Shown here in pieces: positions 8,109-16,606 of a DNA stretch of 64,000 nucleotides (its first letter is position 1; each line of letters opens with the position of its first letter). Source of the DNA: Caulobacter sp. 602-2. Its GTDB lineage: Bacteria; Pseudomonadota; Alphaproteobacteria; Caulobacterales; Caulobacteraceae. The translations under genes were made by a program, and so were the position numbers. The stretch lies in NCBI RefSeq assembly GCF_011043625.1, contig NZ_JAAKGT010000009.1, positions 124,001 to 188,000 of the forward strand. Reading direction: 5' to 3'. The notes beneath the pieces were generated by a model. That model was given only the letters and a program-made list of their open reading frames with translations. It was not told the DNA's origin and ran no database searches.

Positions 8109-8756
8109 TCAGTAGAAGGCGCCGTAGATCACGTCGACGACGCGGCCGGTGCGCCACTCGACCAGCAACAGGTCGGGTCCGTACCGCACCCAGTGATAGC
8201 CGTAGGGCGGGCCGCCCAGGCCCAGGCGCCAGTAGTCGTCGAAGATGTAGCCCGACGACAGGAACAGGCCCGGCAGGATCCCGCCGATCGCCCAGCGGCG
8301 ATAGCGCTGGCCGGGGGGATAGCGCCAGCGGCCGCCCTGGATCGGCCGGAAGCCGGGCGGGCGGCCCGCGCCGGGACGATGCGGACCCATCGGCGGGGTG
8401 GGACGCGGGCGACCCGGCGGACGGTGGCCCGACGGCGGGCGCGTGGCGGGGGGACGCGTGGTTGGCGGACGCGACGGCGAGCCGCCGCCGGGATGCCCGG
8501 GGCCGTGTCCCTGGCCCGGACCGCCGGAGCCGTGGCCGGGTCCCTGCCCGGAGCCCTGTCCCGGGGGACGGCCGCCGCCCGAGCCGGGACCCGAGCCCTG
8601 TCCGGGGCGTCCGGGACCCTGGCCGCCGGAGCCGCCCTGTCCGGGACCTTGTCCAGGACCCTGGCCGCCGGGGCCATGGTTGCCGTGGCCCTGGGCGTGC
8701 GCCAGGCCGGGCAGGACGGCCAGCAGGCCGAAGGAGAGAAGCTTGCGGCGGTCCAT
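8109..8756 (-). CDS. RcnB-like periplasmic protein with Gly/Pro/Gln repeat region
   Basis: A 215-residue protein: signal peptide (to about residue 21), then about 110 residues of low-complexity GPGQGPG-type repeats with scattered His and Arg, then a C-terminal domain (RRWAIGGILPGLFLSSGYIFDDYWRL and the WVRYGPDLLLVEWRTGRVVDVI type ending) that matches the RcnB family. E. coli RcnB is a periplasmic factor in nickel and cobalt homeostasis. The low-complexity insert far exceeds the usual length of this linker. Confidence 0.8.
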   Translation of the reverse strand: MDRRKLLSFGLLAVLPGLAHAQGHGNHGPGGQGPGQGPGQGGSGGQGPGRPGQGSGPGSGGGRPPGQGSGQGPGHGSGGPGQGHGPGHPGGGSPSRPPTTRPPATRPPSGHRPPGRPRPTPPMGPHRPGAGRPPGFRPIQGGRWRYPPGQRYRRWAIGGILPGLFLSSGYIFDDYWRLGLGGPPYGYHWVRYGPDLLLVEWRTGRVVDVIYGAFY

Positions 8757-8904
8757 TGGCGGCTCCTGGGGAACGGGAGGAAGGACGTATCGCGCCGGGC
8801 GATGCCGGTGAGGGTCGCCAGGAAAGACCCAATCTGGCCCAGCTTCAACCCATGGCTTCAGTGTCCTCGCACGTTTTTGCGCGAAACGATCAAGGCCGCG
8901 CGGC

Positions 8905-9921
8905 TCAGCCCGCCGGGCGAACCTGCTCGGCCGTCACCCGGTTGGCCGGGGCCTGGCCCGCCTCGATCTCCGACAGGCTGGCCAGCGTGGTCTGCGCGAT
9001 CGCCGACAGCGCCTCCTCGGTGAGAAAGGCCTGGTGGCCGGTGATCAGCACGTTGGGAAAGGTCAGCAGGCGCTGGAAGACGTCGTCCTGGACGATCTCG
9101 TTCGACAGGTCCTCGAAGAACAGGTCCGCCTCCTGCTCGTAGACGTCCAGCGCCACCCCGCCGATCTTGCGGCTCTTCAGGCCCTCGATCAGGGCGGCGG
9201 TGTCGATCAGCGCGCCGCGGCTGGTGTTGACGATGGTCAGGCCGTCGCGGGCGGCGGCGATGGCGGCCGCGTCGATCAGGTAGCGGGTGTCGGGCGTCAG
9301 CGGGCAGTGCAGGGTGACGACGTCGGCCTGCCGCAGCAGGGTCTCGCGGTCGACATACTCCACCCCGATGGCGACCAGTTCGGGATCCTGGGCCACGTCG
9401 CTGGCCAGCACCCGGCAGTTGAAGCCCAGTCTCAGGCTCCGGGCCACCAGGGCCCCGATCCGGCCCGTGCCGACCACCCCCATGGTGCGGCCCGACAGGT
9501 TGCGGCCCATCAGCCCGTCGAGGGCGAAGTTGTTCTCGCGCACCCGGCCCCAGGCGCGGGCGATGTTGCGGTCCAGCGCCAGCAGCAGGCCGACGGTGAA
9601 CTCGGCCACCGCCTCGGGCGAATAGGCCGGCACCCGCACCACGGTGATCGACAGCCGCTCGGCCTCGGCCAGGTCGACATTGTTGTAGCCGGCGCAGCGC
9701 AGGGCGATCGCCCGCGTGCCGCCCGCCGCCAGGATCCGCAGCGCCGCCGCGTCCAGCCGGTCGTTGACGAACACGCAGACCGCGAGATAGCCGGCCGCCA
9801 GGGCGGCGGTGGTCGCGTCCAGCCGGGCCTCGAAATAGTCGATGACGTGGTCGCCGCCGGCATTGGCCCGATCCAGGAAGCGACGGTCGTAGGCCTTGGT
9901 CGAAAACACGGCGACGCGCAC
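8905..9921 (-). CDS. D-lactate dehydrogenase-like 2-hydroxyacid dehydrogenase
   Basis: A 338-residue NAD-dependent D-isomer 2-hydroxyacid dehydrogenase. The Rossmann motif GTGRIG is at 151-156; NTSRGALID carries the catalytic-region Arg, and ITGHQAFLTEEAL carries the active-site His. Strong overall likeness to fermentative D-lactate dehydrogenase (LdhA), which reduces pyruvate to D-lactate in the cytosol. It starts with GTG at 9921. Divergent from the secreted protein gene at 10034. Confidence 0.88.
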   Translation of the reverse strand: MRVAVFSTKAYDRRFLDRANAGGDHVIDYFEARLDATTAALAAGYLAVCVFVNDRLDAAALRILAAGGTRAIALRCAGYNNVDLAEAERLSITVVRVPAYSPEAVAEFTVGLLLALDRNIARAWGRVRENNFALDGLMGRNLSGRTMGVVGTGRIGALVARSLRLGFNCRVLASDVAQDPELVAIGVEYVDRETLLRQADVVTLHCPLTPDTRYLIDAAAIAAARDGLTIVNTSRGALIDTAALIEGLKSRKIGGVALDVYEQEADLFFEDLSNEIVQDDVFQRLLTFPNVLITGHQAFLTEEALSAIAQTTLASLSEIEAGQAPANRVTAEQVRPAG

Positions 9922-10033
9922 GGGGAAGCTCCAGACTGCGATACGCGACGACTATCGATGGTTCGTGCGATTGCGCCTAGCCCGGGGCTCAACCTATCCT
10001 CGCTTCGAGGCCCGCCCGGCTCAGGAGATCGAC

Positions 10034-10429
10034 ATGCTCGCCCGCACGCTCGCCACGCTCTGCCTGCTCGCCGCGGTTCCGGCCATGGCCCAGGACGCCG
10101 CCCGCACCGAGACGGTGCATTTCGCCAAGGGAACCTCGTCCAAGACGATCAAGGGCTCGATCAAGGGCTATGCGTCCGTGAACTACAAGGTCGGGGTCGC
10201 CGCCGGCCAGACCCTGAAGGTCGACCTCAAGACCAGCAACGCCTCCAGCAACTTCAACATCACCGCCCCGGGCGCCGATGCGGCGATGTTCGTCGGTTCG
10301 ACCTCGGGAAGCAGCGCGACGGTGAAGATCCCGTCCAGCGGCGACTACACCGTGCAGGTCTACCTGATGCGCAATGCCGCGCGCCGCAACGAGACCGCCA
10401 GCTACACCCTGACCATCGCCGCCAAATGA
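10034..10429 (+). CDS. Small secreted beta-rich protein
   Basis: A 131-residue protein with signal peptide (cleavage near AMAQ) and a beta-strand-rich mature part (IKGYASVNYKVGVAAGQTLKV, then SSGDYTVQVYLMRNAARR). The pattern is that of pre-peptidase C-terminal (PPC)-like or lysozyme-inhibitor-like periplasmic domains. ATG 10034 follows CAGGAGATC. Its stop overlaps the start of the L,D-transpeptidase (ATGA), so the two are translationally coupled and probably act together in the periplasm. Confidence 0.75.
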   Translation: MLARTLATLCLLAAVPAMAQDAARTETVHFAKGTSSKTIKGSIKGYASVNYKVGVAAGQTLKVDLKTSNASSNFNITAPGADAAMFVGSTSGSSATVKIPSSGDYTVQVYLMRNAARRNETASYTLTIAAK

Positions 10430-11430
10430 TCCCTTCGCGTCGCGCTTTTTCCCTCGTCCTGGTCGCCGGGATGATCGCGCCCGGCACGGCCCTGGCCCAG
10501 GGCGCCAAGGCCAGCTCGGCGGTCGAGCTGGCCCGCACGGGCGAGACGCTCAAGCCCGGCCAGTGGGTGTGGGCCCCGCAGATCGCGCCCAAGGGACCGG
10601 TCGTGGTGCATGTCGACCTGTCGCGGCAGCTGGCCACGGTCTATCGCAACGGCGTGCGCATCGCCGTCTCTACGGTGTCGAGCGGCAAGGAAGGCCACGA
10701 GACGCCGACGGGGGTGTTCACGATCCTGCAGAAGGACGCCAACCACCGGTCCAGTCTCTACAACAGCGCTCCCATGCCCTTTCAGCAGCGGCTGACCTGG
10801 GACGGGGTGGCGCTGCACGCCGGCGGCCTGCCGGGCTATCCGGAAAGCCACGGCTGCGTGCACCTGCCGATGGGCTTCGCCAAGCTGCTGTTCGGCATCA
10901 CGCCGATGGGCGGCACGGTGATCGTGGTCGGCAAGGCCGGCGAGCCGCCCGCCGCCATGCCGCAGGCGGCCGGGGTGCTGGGCATGCCGATGAACGCCGG
11001 CTTCGAAGAGGGGGCCGAACCGCCGCCCTACGGCGAGGACTGGCGTTGGGCGCCGGAAGCCTCGCCGGCCGGCCCCGTCACCATCATCGCCTCGCGCAGC
11101 GACCACCGGGCCGTGGTGCTGCGCAACGGCGTCGAGATCGGCCGCGCCGGGGTCGTCTTCCCCGACGAGGACTTCCAGACCCACGTGCTGGTCTGCACGG
11201 GCGTCGAGGACGGCGTGCCGCGCTGGGCCTATGTCGGCGCGCCCGGCCACGAGGACGAGGCCGACCGGCCGCTCGACCAGGGCCTGATGGCCAAGACCCG
11301 GATGCCCGACGGCTTCCGCGCGGCGGTGCGCAAGGTGATCGTTCCCGGCACGACGATCCTGGTCACCCAGTCGCCGTTGGCGCCGGACACCACGGGCAAG
11401 CATCTGACGGTGCTGTCGTCGGGGCGGTAG
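10426..11430 (+). CDS. L,D-transpeptidase (YkuD) with a degenerate second copy
   Basis: A 334-residue exported protein. The YkuD domain covers about 55-170 with His131 and the catalytic motif S141-H-G-C144 (SHGCVHLP; the usual final Arg is His). L,D-transpeptidases make 3-3 peptidoglycan crosslinks or attach proteins to peptidoglycan. Residues about 215-325 begin with GPVTIIASRSDHRAVVLRNG, which parallels the start of the first domain, but lack the HGC motif, so this looks like a decayed duplicate. Coupled to the preceding gene by a 4-base overlap. Confidence 0.87.
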   Translation: MIPSRRAFSLVLVAGMIAPGTALAQGAKASSAVELARTGETLKPGQWVWAPQIAPKGPVVVHVDLSRQLATVYRNGVRIAVSTVSSGKEGHETPTGVFTILQKDANHRSSLYNSAPMPFQQRLTWDGVALHAGGLPGYPESHGCVHLPMGFAKLLFGITPMGGTVIVVGKAGEPPAAMPQAAGVLGMPMNAGFEEGAEPPPYGEDWRWAPEASPAGPVTIIASRSDHRAVVLRNGVEIGRAGVVFPDEDFQTHVLVCTGVEDGVPRWAYVGAPGHEDEADRPLDQGLMAKTRMPDGFRAAVRKVIVPGTTILVTQSPLAPDTTGKHLTVLSSGR

Positions 11431-11456
11431 AGCTCAAAAGCTGAAGGGGAGCCCCC

Positions 11457-12422
11457 TCAGGCCACCAGCGCCGCGCTGCGGCGGATGGCGGTTTCGGCCT
11501 CGGCCACCAGGGCCGCGACGATTTCGCCGGCCGGCAGCACCTGGCGGATCCCACCGGCGCTCTGGCCCATGGCCAGGCATGAGCGGTCTGGGTCCAGGCC
11601 TTCGGTCTGGCCGCCGATGCCGCCCAGCACCCCGGCCTGGACGCTGGCCATGGCCTGCAGCGGGAAGGGCTGGATTTCGCCGGTCCGCGTCTCCCAGTCG
11701 TCGACATAGGGGTTGGCGCGCACCCGCATCGGTTTGCCCGAGTAGCAGCGGGTGCGCACGGTGTCCTCGTCGCGGGCGTCCAGCACGGCCTGGCGATAGA
11801 CCTCGCCGGCGTGGGCCTCGTGGCTGGCGATAAAGCGCGTGCCCATCCACACGCCCTGGGCGCCCAGCGCCAGGGCGGCGGCCAGGCCTCGTCCGTCGTG
11901 CAGGCCGCCGGCCGCGATCACCGGGATGTCGACGGCCTCGACCGCCTGGGCGACCAACGGCAGGGTGCCGACCAGGCCCGTATGGCCGCCGCCCTCGCCA
12001 CCCTGGCAGATCACCGCGTCGCAGCCGGCGTCGCGCGCCTTCTGCGCATGGCGCACCGTGCCGCAGACCACCATCACCTTCAGCCCGGCCGCGTGCAGCC
12101 GGGCGATGATCGGCATGGGCACGCCCAGCCCGGCGACGAAGGCGCTGGCGCCCTCCTCGATGATCACCTCGACGCTGGCGGTCAGGGCGTCGGGCGTGGC
12201 GGCCAGCAGGTCGACGCCGAACGGCCTGTCGGTCAGGGCGCGCACCTGGCGCATCTGCCGGCGGATGAAGTCCGGCGAGGTCCCGGCCATGCCCAGCACG
12301 CCATAGCCGCCCGCGGCCGAAACCGCCGCGGCCAAGGGCGCGTAGGACACCCCGCCCATGCCGGCCAGCAGGATCGGATGGTCGACGTGCAGCAGGTCGC
12401 ACAGCGGCGTTCGCAGGGCCAT
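11457..12422 (-). CDS. Nitronate monooxygenase (2-nitropropane dioxygenase family)
   Basis: A 321-residue FMN-dependent TIM-barrel enzyme. Diagnostic segments are HPILLAGMGGVSYAPLAAAVSAAGG at the N terminus (in parts), CQGGEGGGHTG in the phosphate-binding loop, and IPVIAAGGLHDGRGLAAALALGAQGVWMGTRF. The GGEGGGHTG loop is typical of NMO/DUF561-like enzymes that oxidise alkyl nitronates. Monocistronic, convergent with the L,D-transpeptidase gene. Confidence 0.88.
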   Translation of the reverse strand: MALRTPLCDLLHVDHPILLAGMGGVSYAPLAAAVSAAGGYGVLGMAGTSPDFIRRQMRQVRALTDRPFGVDLLAATPDALTASVEVIIEEGASAFVAGLGVPMPIIARLHAAGLKVMVVCGTVRHAQKARDAGCDAVICQGGEGGGHTGLVGTLPLVAQAVEAVDIPVIAAGGLHDGRGLAAALALGAQGVWMGTRFIASHEAHAGEVYRQAVLDARDEDTVRTRCYSGKPMRVRANPYVDDWETRTGEIQPFPLQAMASVQAGVLGGIGGQTEGLDPDRSCLAMGQSAGGIRQVLPAGEIVAALVAEAETAIRRSAALVA

Positions 12423-12615
12423 GGCGGTCTCCCTCTCTTGTCGTTTGCGGCGGCCCTCGGACGGAGCCCTTCCGGCGAGTGTGCGCCTCGTCGGGACGGC
12501 GGCAATCCTTCCGCGAGGGCATGCGCAGAGGTCGGGTGTGATTGTTCACTCACTTTTTCGTGGCGCGCGAGGCCTGGGCATGCTCTCCTCCCAGGGTTGG
12601 ACCTGGGAGGCCGGC

Positions 12616-13665
12616 ATGGGCTTGAGGATCGGACTTGCCGCGGCGCTGGCCCTCCTGGCGGTCGACGGCGCATGGGCGGGTGAGGCGGCCGTCGGCGACC
12701 TGATCGGCCTGACGCCGGTCGAGGTCCGCGCCAGGCTGACCGGCGCTCCGGCCCGGACGCCGCCGCCGCGTGGCTTCGAGGTCGCCGGCGACGGCGGGGC
12801 GGACGTCTATTTCACCCTCGACGACCTGGTCGCCGATCCCGGGGCGCTGCGCCGGCAGGCGGCCTGGCGCACCTATGGCGCCGAGGCGCCAGACCCCGAG
12901 GCGCCGGTCTGCCGCTCGCGCCTGGCCTCCGAGCCCAGGGACCTGGCGATCGGCGATCCGGTGCTGGCGTTCCGCGACGGGCGGCTGGCGGCGGTGCTGC
13001 GGCCGGTGCGCGATCGCGCCAGGGCGCCCGCCCCGCCGATGGCCGAGCGCAAGGCCTATGAGCGCTGGGTCCGGCAGCGGCGGGCCGGGCCGTTCCTGGC
13101 CGGCTTCGGTCAACTGCCGCTGGAGGACGGCGCGGGCTTTCTGGCGCGCTGGGAAGCGGCCCGTCTGCAGACGTCCGAGCGGCTGTCGGTCGACTGCGCG
13201 CCGCCGCCGCCGCGGCCGGCGATCGCACGCCCGGCCCGCCGCCGGCCCCTGGACGAGAGCGACATGCAGGGCCTGGCCCTGCTGCCGTTCGCCGTGAAGC
13301 TGCCGGCCATGAACCGCGATCGGGCGCGGGCGCGCGATCAGGGCGCGCAGACCCTGGCCGGCCTCGCCATCGGCCAGCGCCTGCCGCAGGATCCCGAGAC
13401 CTTCGCGCGGCGGGACGGCCTGCGCTGGCACGCCTCGGCGCGGTCGGGCTATGGCGTGCTGACCATCGACCTTGGCGGCTGGAAGAGCCGCAACCTGTCG
13501 GACAAGCGCGACGCGGTCCTGGTCGGGGTGGAGAACGGAGTGGTGTCCTGGATCTCGCCGCCCGGCGGCGCGGGGCCGGACGCGGGCCTGCTGTGCGTCG
13601 ACGCAGAAGGGCTGGCCGGAACGCCGCGTCCCGGCTGCTGGGGCTGGGGGAACTACCGGCCCTAG
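12616..13665 (+). CDS. Secreted protein of unknown function
   Basis: A 349-residue protein with signal peptide (MGLRIGLAAALALLAVDGAWAG) and no membrane segments after it. Start ATG 12616 is chosen because it places the signal peptide at the N terminus; the open frame extends to 12358 over the promoter of the divergent gene. The mature part has a DLIGLTPVEVRARLTGAP opening, often seen in envelope-associated proteins, three or four Cys and an Arg/Pro-rich middle. I do not recognise a family. A family A repeat fragment starts right after the stop. Confidence 0.7.
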   Translation: MGLRIGLAAALALLAVDGAWAGEAAVGDLIGLTPVEVRARLTGAPARTPPPRGFEVAGDGGADVYFTLDDLVADPGALRRQAAWRTYGAEAPDPEAPVCRSRLASEPRDLAIGDPVLAFRDGRLAAVLRPVRDRARAPAPPMAERKAYERWVRQRRAGPFLAGFGQLPLEDGAGFLARWEAARLQTSERLSVDCAPPPPRPAIARPARRRPLDESDMQGLALLPFAVKLPAMNRDRARARDQGAQTLAGLAIGQRLPQDPETFARRDGLRWHASARSGYGVLTIDLGGWKSRNLSDKRDAVLVGVENGVVSWISPPGGAGPDAGLLCVDAEGLAGTPRPGCWGWGNYRP

Positions 13666-13667
13666 AG

Positions 13668-13733
13668 TCGCTGACGCGCTCCTCCGGCCGGGAAGACACG
13701 TTTCTTTGCACGCCAATTGAGTCCGGGCCCTAG
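13668..13733. repeat. Family A repeat, right-end fragment with extended tail (copy 4)
   Basis: Begins TCGCTGACGCGCTCCTCC 2 bases after a stop codon, passes through the right terminus CCGGGAAGAC, and continues to CCCTAG at 13733. The same ~66 bases, including the ~36-base tail beyond the terminal repeat, recur at 34519-34584 with only a few differences. The left half of the element is absent here. Confidence 0.75.
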
Positions 13734-13772
13734 GGGCGGTGGACAGTCACGCGATGCTCGTCCCCAAATCCG

Positions 13773-13801
13773 TCCTTCCCTGCGAAGGCGGGGAGGCTCG
13801 G
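13773..13801. repeat. Family B repeat, single unit
   Basis: TCCTTCCCTGCGAAGGCGGGGAGGCTCGG, quoted here only as its core CGAAGGCGGGGAGGCTCGG, is the half-unit of the family B palindromes. It matches, in the opposite orientation, the copy at 61091-61126. Confidence 0.65.
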
Positions 13802-13844
13802 TAGTAGAGGGCCAGAGCGGTCGAGCGCCGATCCGAACCAGGCT

Positions 13845-13985
13845 CTATCGCCGCTCGTCGTCGAGGATGCGTTCGGGATCCATTTCCGGGGTCCAGAAGC
13901 AGGCGGCCATGGCCGACAGCATCAGCGCGATCATCGCCAGAAGTCCGCGCGGCGGGGCCAGGCCCACGATGTCTTGCGGGGTCAT
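13845..13985 (-). CDS. Small single-span membrane protein (46 aa)
   Basis: An unlisted 46-residue frame on the minus strand: starts MTPQDIVGLAPPRG, has one hydrophobic helix (LLAMIALMLSAMAACFW) and ends MDPERILDDERR. A GAGAG/GAGGA ribosome site precedes the ATG at 13985. It fills an otherwise empty interval between the unknown secreted protein and the phosphoesterase. The hydrophobic span followed by a charged end makes it believable, though no family is known to me. Confidence 0.5.
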   Translation of the reverse strand: MTPQDIVGLAPPRGLLAMIALMLSAMAACFWTPEMDPERILDDERR

Positions 13986-14095
13986 CTCTCTCGTTTCCTC
14001 GTGAGCCGGCGCCGCGCTCTGACGTCGAGGCTACCGATCACGAGGAAAGCGTCTCACCGAAGCTTCGGTTCGACAAGTCCCTATCTTTCAAAGGG

Positions 14096-16060
14096 TTATT
14101 GTGGACTCGCCGGTCCAATTAACGTCGAGCGCGGGATGTTCGGGCCGGTCGGATCGTCCGGCGAGGATGCGGCGACGGCCTGGGCGGCCATGGCCTGCAC
14201 CTGGATGGCGTAGGCCTCCAGTTCGCCGCTGGTCTTGATCGTGGCCACGTGGGCCCGGATCGCCGCGGCCTCGGCCGGGTCGCCGCGCGCCAGGTCGATC
14301 TGGGTCTTGGCCAGGGTCTGCAGCAGGGCCTGGGCGTTGCCGCCCTCCGGCAGCGGCGCGCTGGGGTCGCGCACGGCGGCCGCGGGCGCCGGCGTGGGCG
14401 CGGCCACGGGGTTGGGCAGGATCGTTGGGCAGTCGCCGCGTGGCGGATAGACGTTGAACACGTCCAGCACCGTATTGGCGCTGGCGTCCCGCGCGGTCAT
14501 GTGCGGGAAGCCGTAGAGGCTGGCCAGCGTGGCCGGCACCGACGCGTGGTCGTAGAGGGTGTGGCTGACCGTGTTCCTGGCGATCTGGGGCGAGACCACC
14601 ACGGCCGGCACGCGCACGCCGTACTGGTCGAACAGAAAGCCGCCGGAATTGATCGACAGGTTTTCGGGGCTGCCGTCGCCCGGCTTGGGCGCCTCCCCGG
14701 GCGCGACGCTGTCGTAGAAGCCGCCGTGCTCGTCGTAGGTGATGATCAGCAGGCTGCGGTTCCACAGCGGCGAATTGCGGATGGCCTCGTAGGTCGCCTT
14801 GATCAGCGCCTCGCCATTGGTCATCGAGTCCATAGGGTGCTGCGACGAGCCGCCCTTGTAGGTGCCGAAGACGACGTCGCCGTAGTTCGGCTCGATGAAG
14901 GTGTAGGCGTAGGGGTAGGGCCCCAGGACATCGGACGCCAAGGAGGAGAAGGACTCCGTGTCGAGCTTGTAGGTGATGCCCTTCAGCGACGCGACCTGCG
15001 GCACCGCCCCGGCGACGTCGCCGGTGTGGTCGGCATAGATCCGCCAGGGCAGGCCCGCGGCGTCCATGCGGTCGAAGACCGACGCCCCGCTGGGGTAGAC
15101 GAAGCCGCTGTGGCCCACCCAGTCGCCGATCGTGAGCGGCCCTGGCGAGTCCGTCCAACCCGCCGATGAGGCGCCGTGCACGAAGAAGCGGTTGGGCCAG
15201 GTCGGACCCGGCAGCGAGGAATGCCATCGGTCGCAGATCGCGAACTCGGTCGCCAGGGCGTAGATCACCGGCAGCGCGTTCTTGGTGTCGAAACACTGCA
15301 TGATGTCGCCGATCTGGCTCGCCGTCGGCAGGTCTGGGCCGAAGGTCGGAGCCTCGCTCTTCGAGGTGGCGTAGTTGGCGGCGAAGCCGGAATTGGTGAT
15401 CGGCTGGTTGTAGGGCGTCCACGGATCGCGGGTGGTTCCCACGCCGCACAACTGCTCCAGCACGTCGGCGAACTCGTGGCCGGGATCGGTGGGCATGGCC
15501 TGCGGGGCTTGACTACCCACCGCATAGGTGTGGCTCTGGCCCGTGCCGTCGACATAGGTGTTGGTGTTCGCGCTCGTCGCGTGCTGGATGCCGGGGATGC
15601 CCGACATGGCGAAGATGTTGTCGAACGAGTGGTTTTCCAGCATCAGCACGAAGACGTTGTCGACCGTCGTGTAGGGCGCGACCTTCTGCATGGGCACGCT
15701 GACCCCGCCCGAGGGCAGGGGCACGGTGAAGGCGCCGGTGTCGACGGTTAGGGTGATGAGCTTGCCGGCGTCGGCCGACTGCAGCTGGCATTCGGTCCAC
15801 CAGCCCGACCCGGTGTTGTGGTAGACGCCGCTGTGGGTGCCGTTGACGACCACCAGCTTGACCGCCCAGTAGTCCAGCACGCTGAGCGACCCCCAGCCGG
15901 TGTTGAAGTGCACCGTCATCGGCGCGCTGGTGGCGTGTTCGAGAAGCAGGAAGGTCTGGCTCTCGGTCCCGTAGTCCGAGTTCTTGTGCCAGAGCGTGAC
16001 GATCGCCGGGTTGGCGGTGCCGTTGGTGATCTGGACCTGGGCGGTCTGCGGCGTCGACAT
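14096..16060 (-). CDS. Phospholipase C/acid phosphatase-like phosphoesterase
   Basis: A 654-residue protein of the PF04185 phosphoesterase family (bacterial phospholipase C and AcpA-type acid phosphatase). The catalytic opening ENHSFDN is at 142-148; DEHGGFYD and GVRVPAVVVSPQIA are the later metal-site segments. Residues 1-120 form an extra beta-rich N-terminal domain before the catalytic domain. There is no Sec or Tat signal at the chosen start, unusual for a family that is normally exported. The C-terminal ~70 residues are Ala-rich. Monocistronic, with an AT-rich promoter at 16120-16160. Confidence 0.85.
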   Translation of the reverse strand: MSTPQTAQVQITNGTANPAIVTLWHKNSDYGTESQTFLLLEHATSAPMTVHFNTGWGSLSVLDYWAVKLVVVNGTHSGVYHNTGSGWWTECQLQSADAGKLITLTVDTGAFTVPLPSGGVSVPMQKVAPYTTVDNVFVLMLENHSFDNIFAMSGIPGIQHATSANTNTYVDGTGQSHTYAVGSQAPQAMPTDPGHEFADVLEQLCGVGTTRDPWTPYNQPITNSGFAANYATSKSEAPTFGPDLPTASQIGDIMQCFDTKNALPVIYALATEFAICDRWHSSLPGPTWPNRFFVHGASSAGWTDSPGPLTIGDWVGHSGFVYPSGASVFDRMDAAGLPWRIYADHTGDVAGAVPQVASLKGITYKLDTESFSSLASDVLGPYPYAYTFIEPNYGDVVFGTYKGGSSQHPMDSMTNGEALIKATYEAIRNSPLWNRSLLIITYDEHGGFYDSVAPGEAPKPGDGSPENLSINSGGFLFDQYGVRVPAVVVSPQIARNTVSHTLYDHASVPATLASLYGFPHMTARDASANTVLDVFNVYPPRGDCPTILPNPVAAPTPAPAAAVRDPSAPLPEGGNAQALLQTLAKTQIDLARGDPAEAAAIRAHVATIKTSGELEAYAIQVQAMAAQAVAASSPDDPTGPNIPRSTLIGPASPQ

Positions 16061-16123
16061 TGGGGCGGCCCTCCTGTGCGCTTTGGCGCGAGGATCGGGT
16101 CGATGGAATGCGACTGCAACTTT

Positions 16124-16138
16124 AAATAGAATCTATTT
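16124..16138. promoter_or_regulatory. AT-rich inverted repeat upstream of the phosphoesterase gene
   Basis: AAATAG-AAT-CTATTT lies 64 bases upstream of the phosphoesterase start inside a ~40-base AT-rich island that stands out from the GC-rich surroundings. It could be an operator or simply the promoter region for the minus-strand gene. No regulator gene is adjacent. Confidence 0.35.
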
Positions 16139-16174
16139 TTGTGCCATATTTACTTGTGTCGGCCTGATCCGTTG

Positions 16175-16606
16175 CTATCGCCGGAACAGGTCGTAGGTCT
16201 GGGCGATCACCTGGCGGGTCAGGTCCCATTCCACGGCGGCCATGGCCTCTTCGCGGGTGAAGAAGCGGGCGTCGGCGGCGTCGTCGCCGGCGTGGGGCTC
16301 GCCGCCGGTCCATTCGGCGGCGTAGTCGAACATCACGAAGTGGCGGGTGGTCTCGCCGGTCTCGCGCGAGGTGAAGACGCCGTCGACCACGTCGATCAGG
16401 CCCAGCAGCCTGGCCTCGACGCCTGTCTCCTCGCGCAGTTCGCGCAGGGCCGCGGCCTCGGCCGTCTCGCCGAACTCGATGCGCCCGCCCGGCAGGCTCC
16501 ACTGGCCAAGACGCGGAGGCGTGCCGCGCTTGATCAGCAGCACCTCATGCCCCCGCAGGCAGATGACGCCGGCGGTGGGGGAGGGGGTCGGAGCGGGGGT
16601 AATCAT
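16175..16606 (-). CDS. NUDIX hydrolase
   Basis: A 143-residue protein with a complete Nudix box at residues 41-63 (G-X5-E-X7-REL-REETGV). NUDIX enzymes hydrolyse nucleoside diphosphates linked to other groups using Mg2+ held by the box glutamates. The N-terminal SLPGGRIEF and the [18 protein letters not shown] segment resemble ADP-ribose/nucleotide-sugar pyrophosphatases and MutT-like proteins; the substrate cannot be fixed. Its ATG overlaps the patatin stop (ATGA), so it is the last gene of the bdhA-patatin operon. Confidence 0.88.
   Translation of the reverse strand: MITPAPTPSPTAGVICLRGHEVLLIKRGTPPRLGQWSLPGGRIEFGETAEAAALRELREETGVEARLLGLIDVVDGVFTSRETGETTRHFVMFDYAAEWTGGEPHAGDDAADARFFTREEAMAAVEWDLTRQVIAQTYDLFRR

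Noticed and set aside
12358-12615. Upstream extension of the unknown secreted protein
   Set aside because: It overlaps the start of the divergent nitronate monooxygenase and would hide the signal peptide at 12616.
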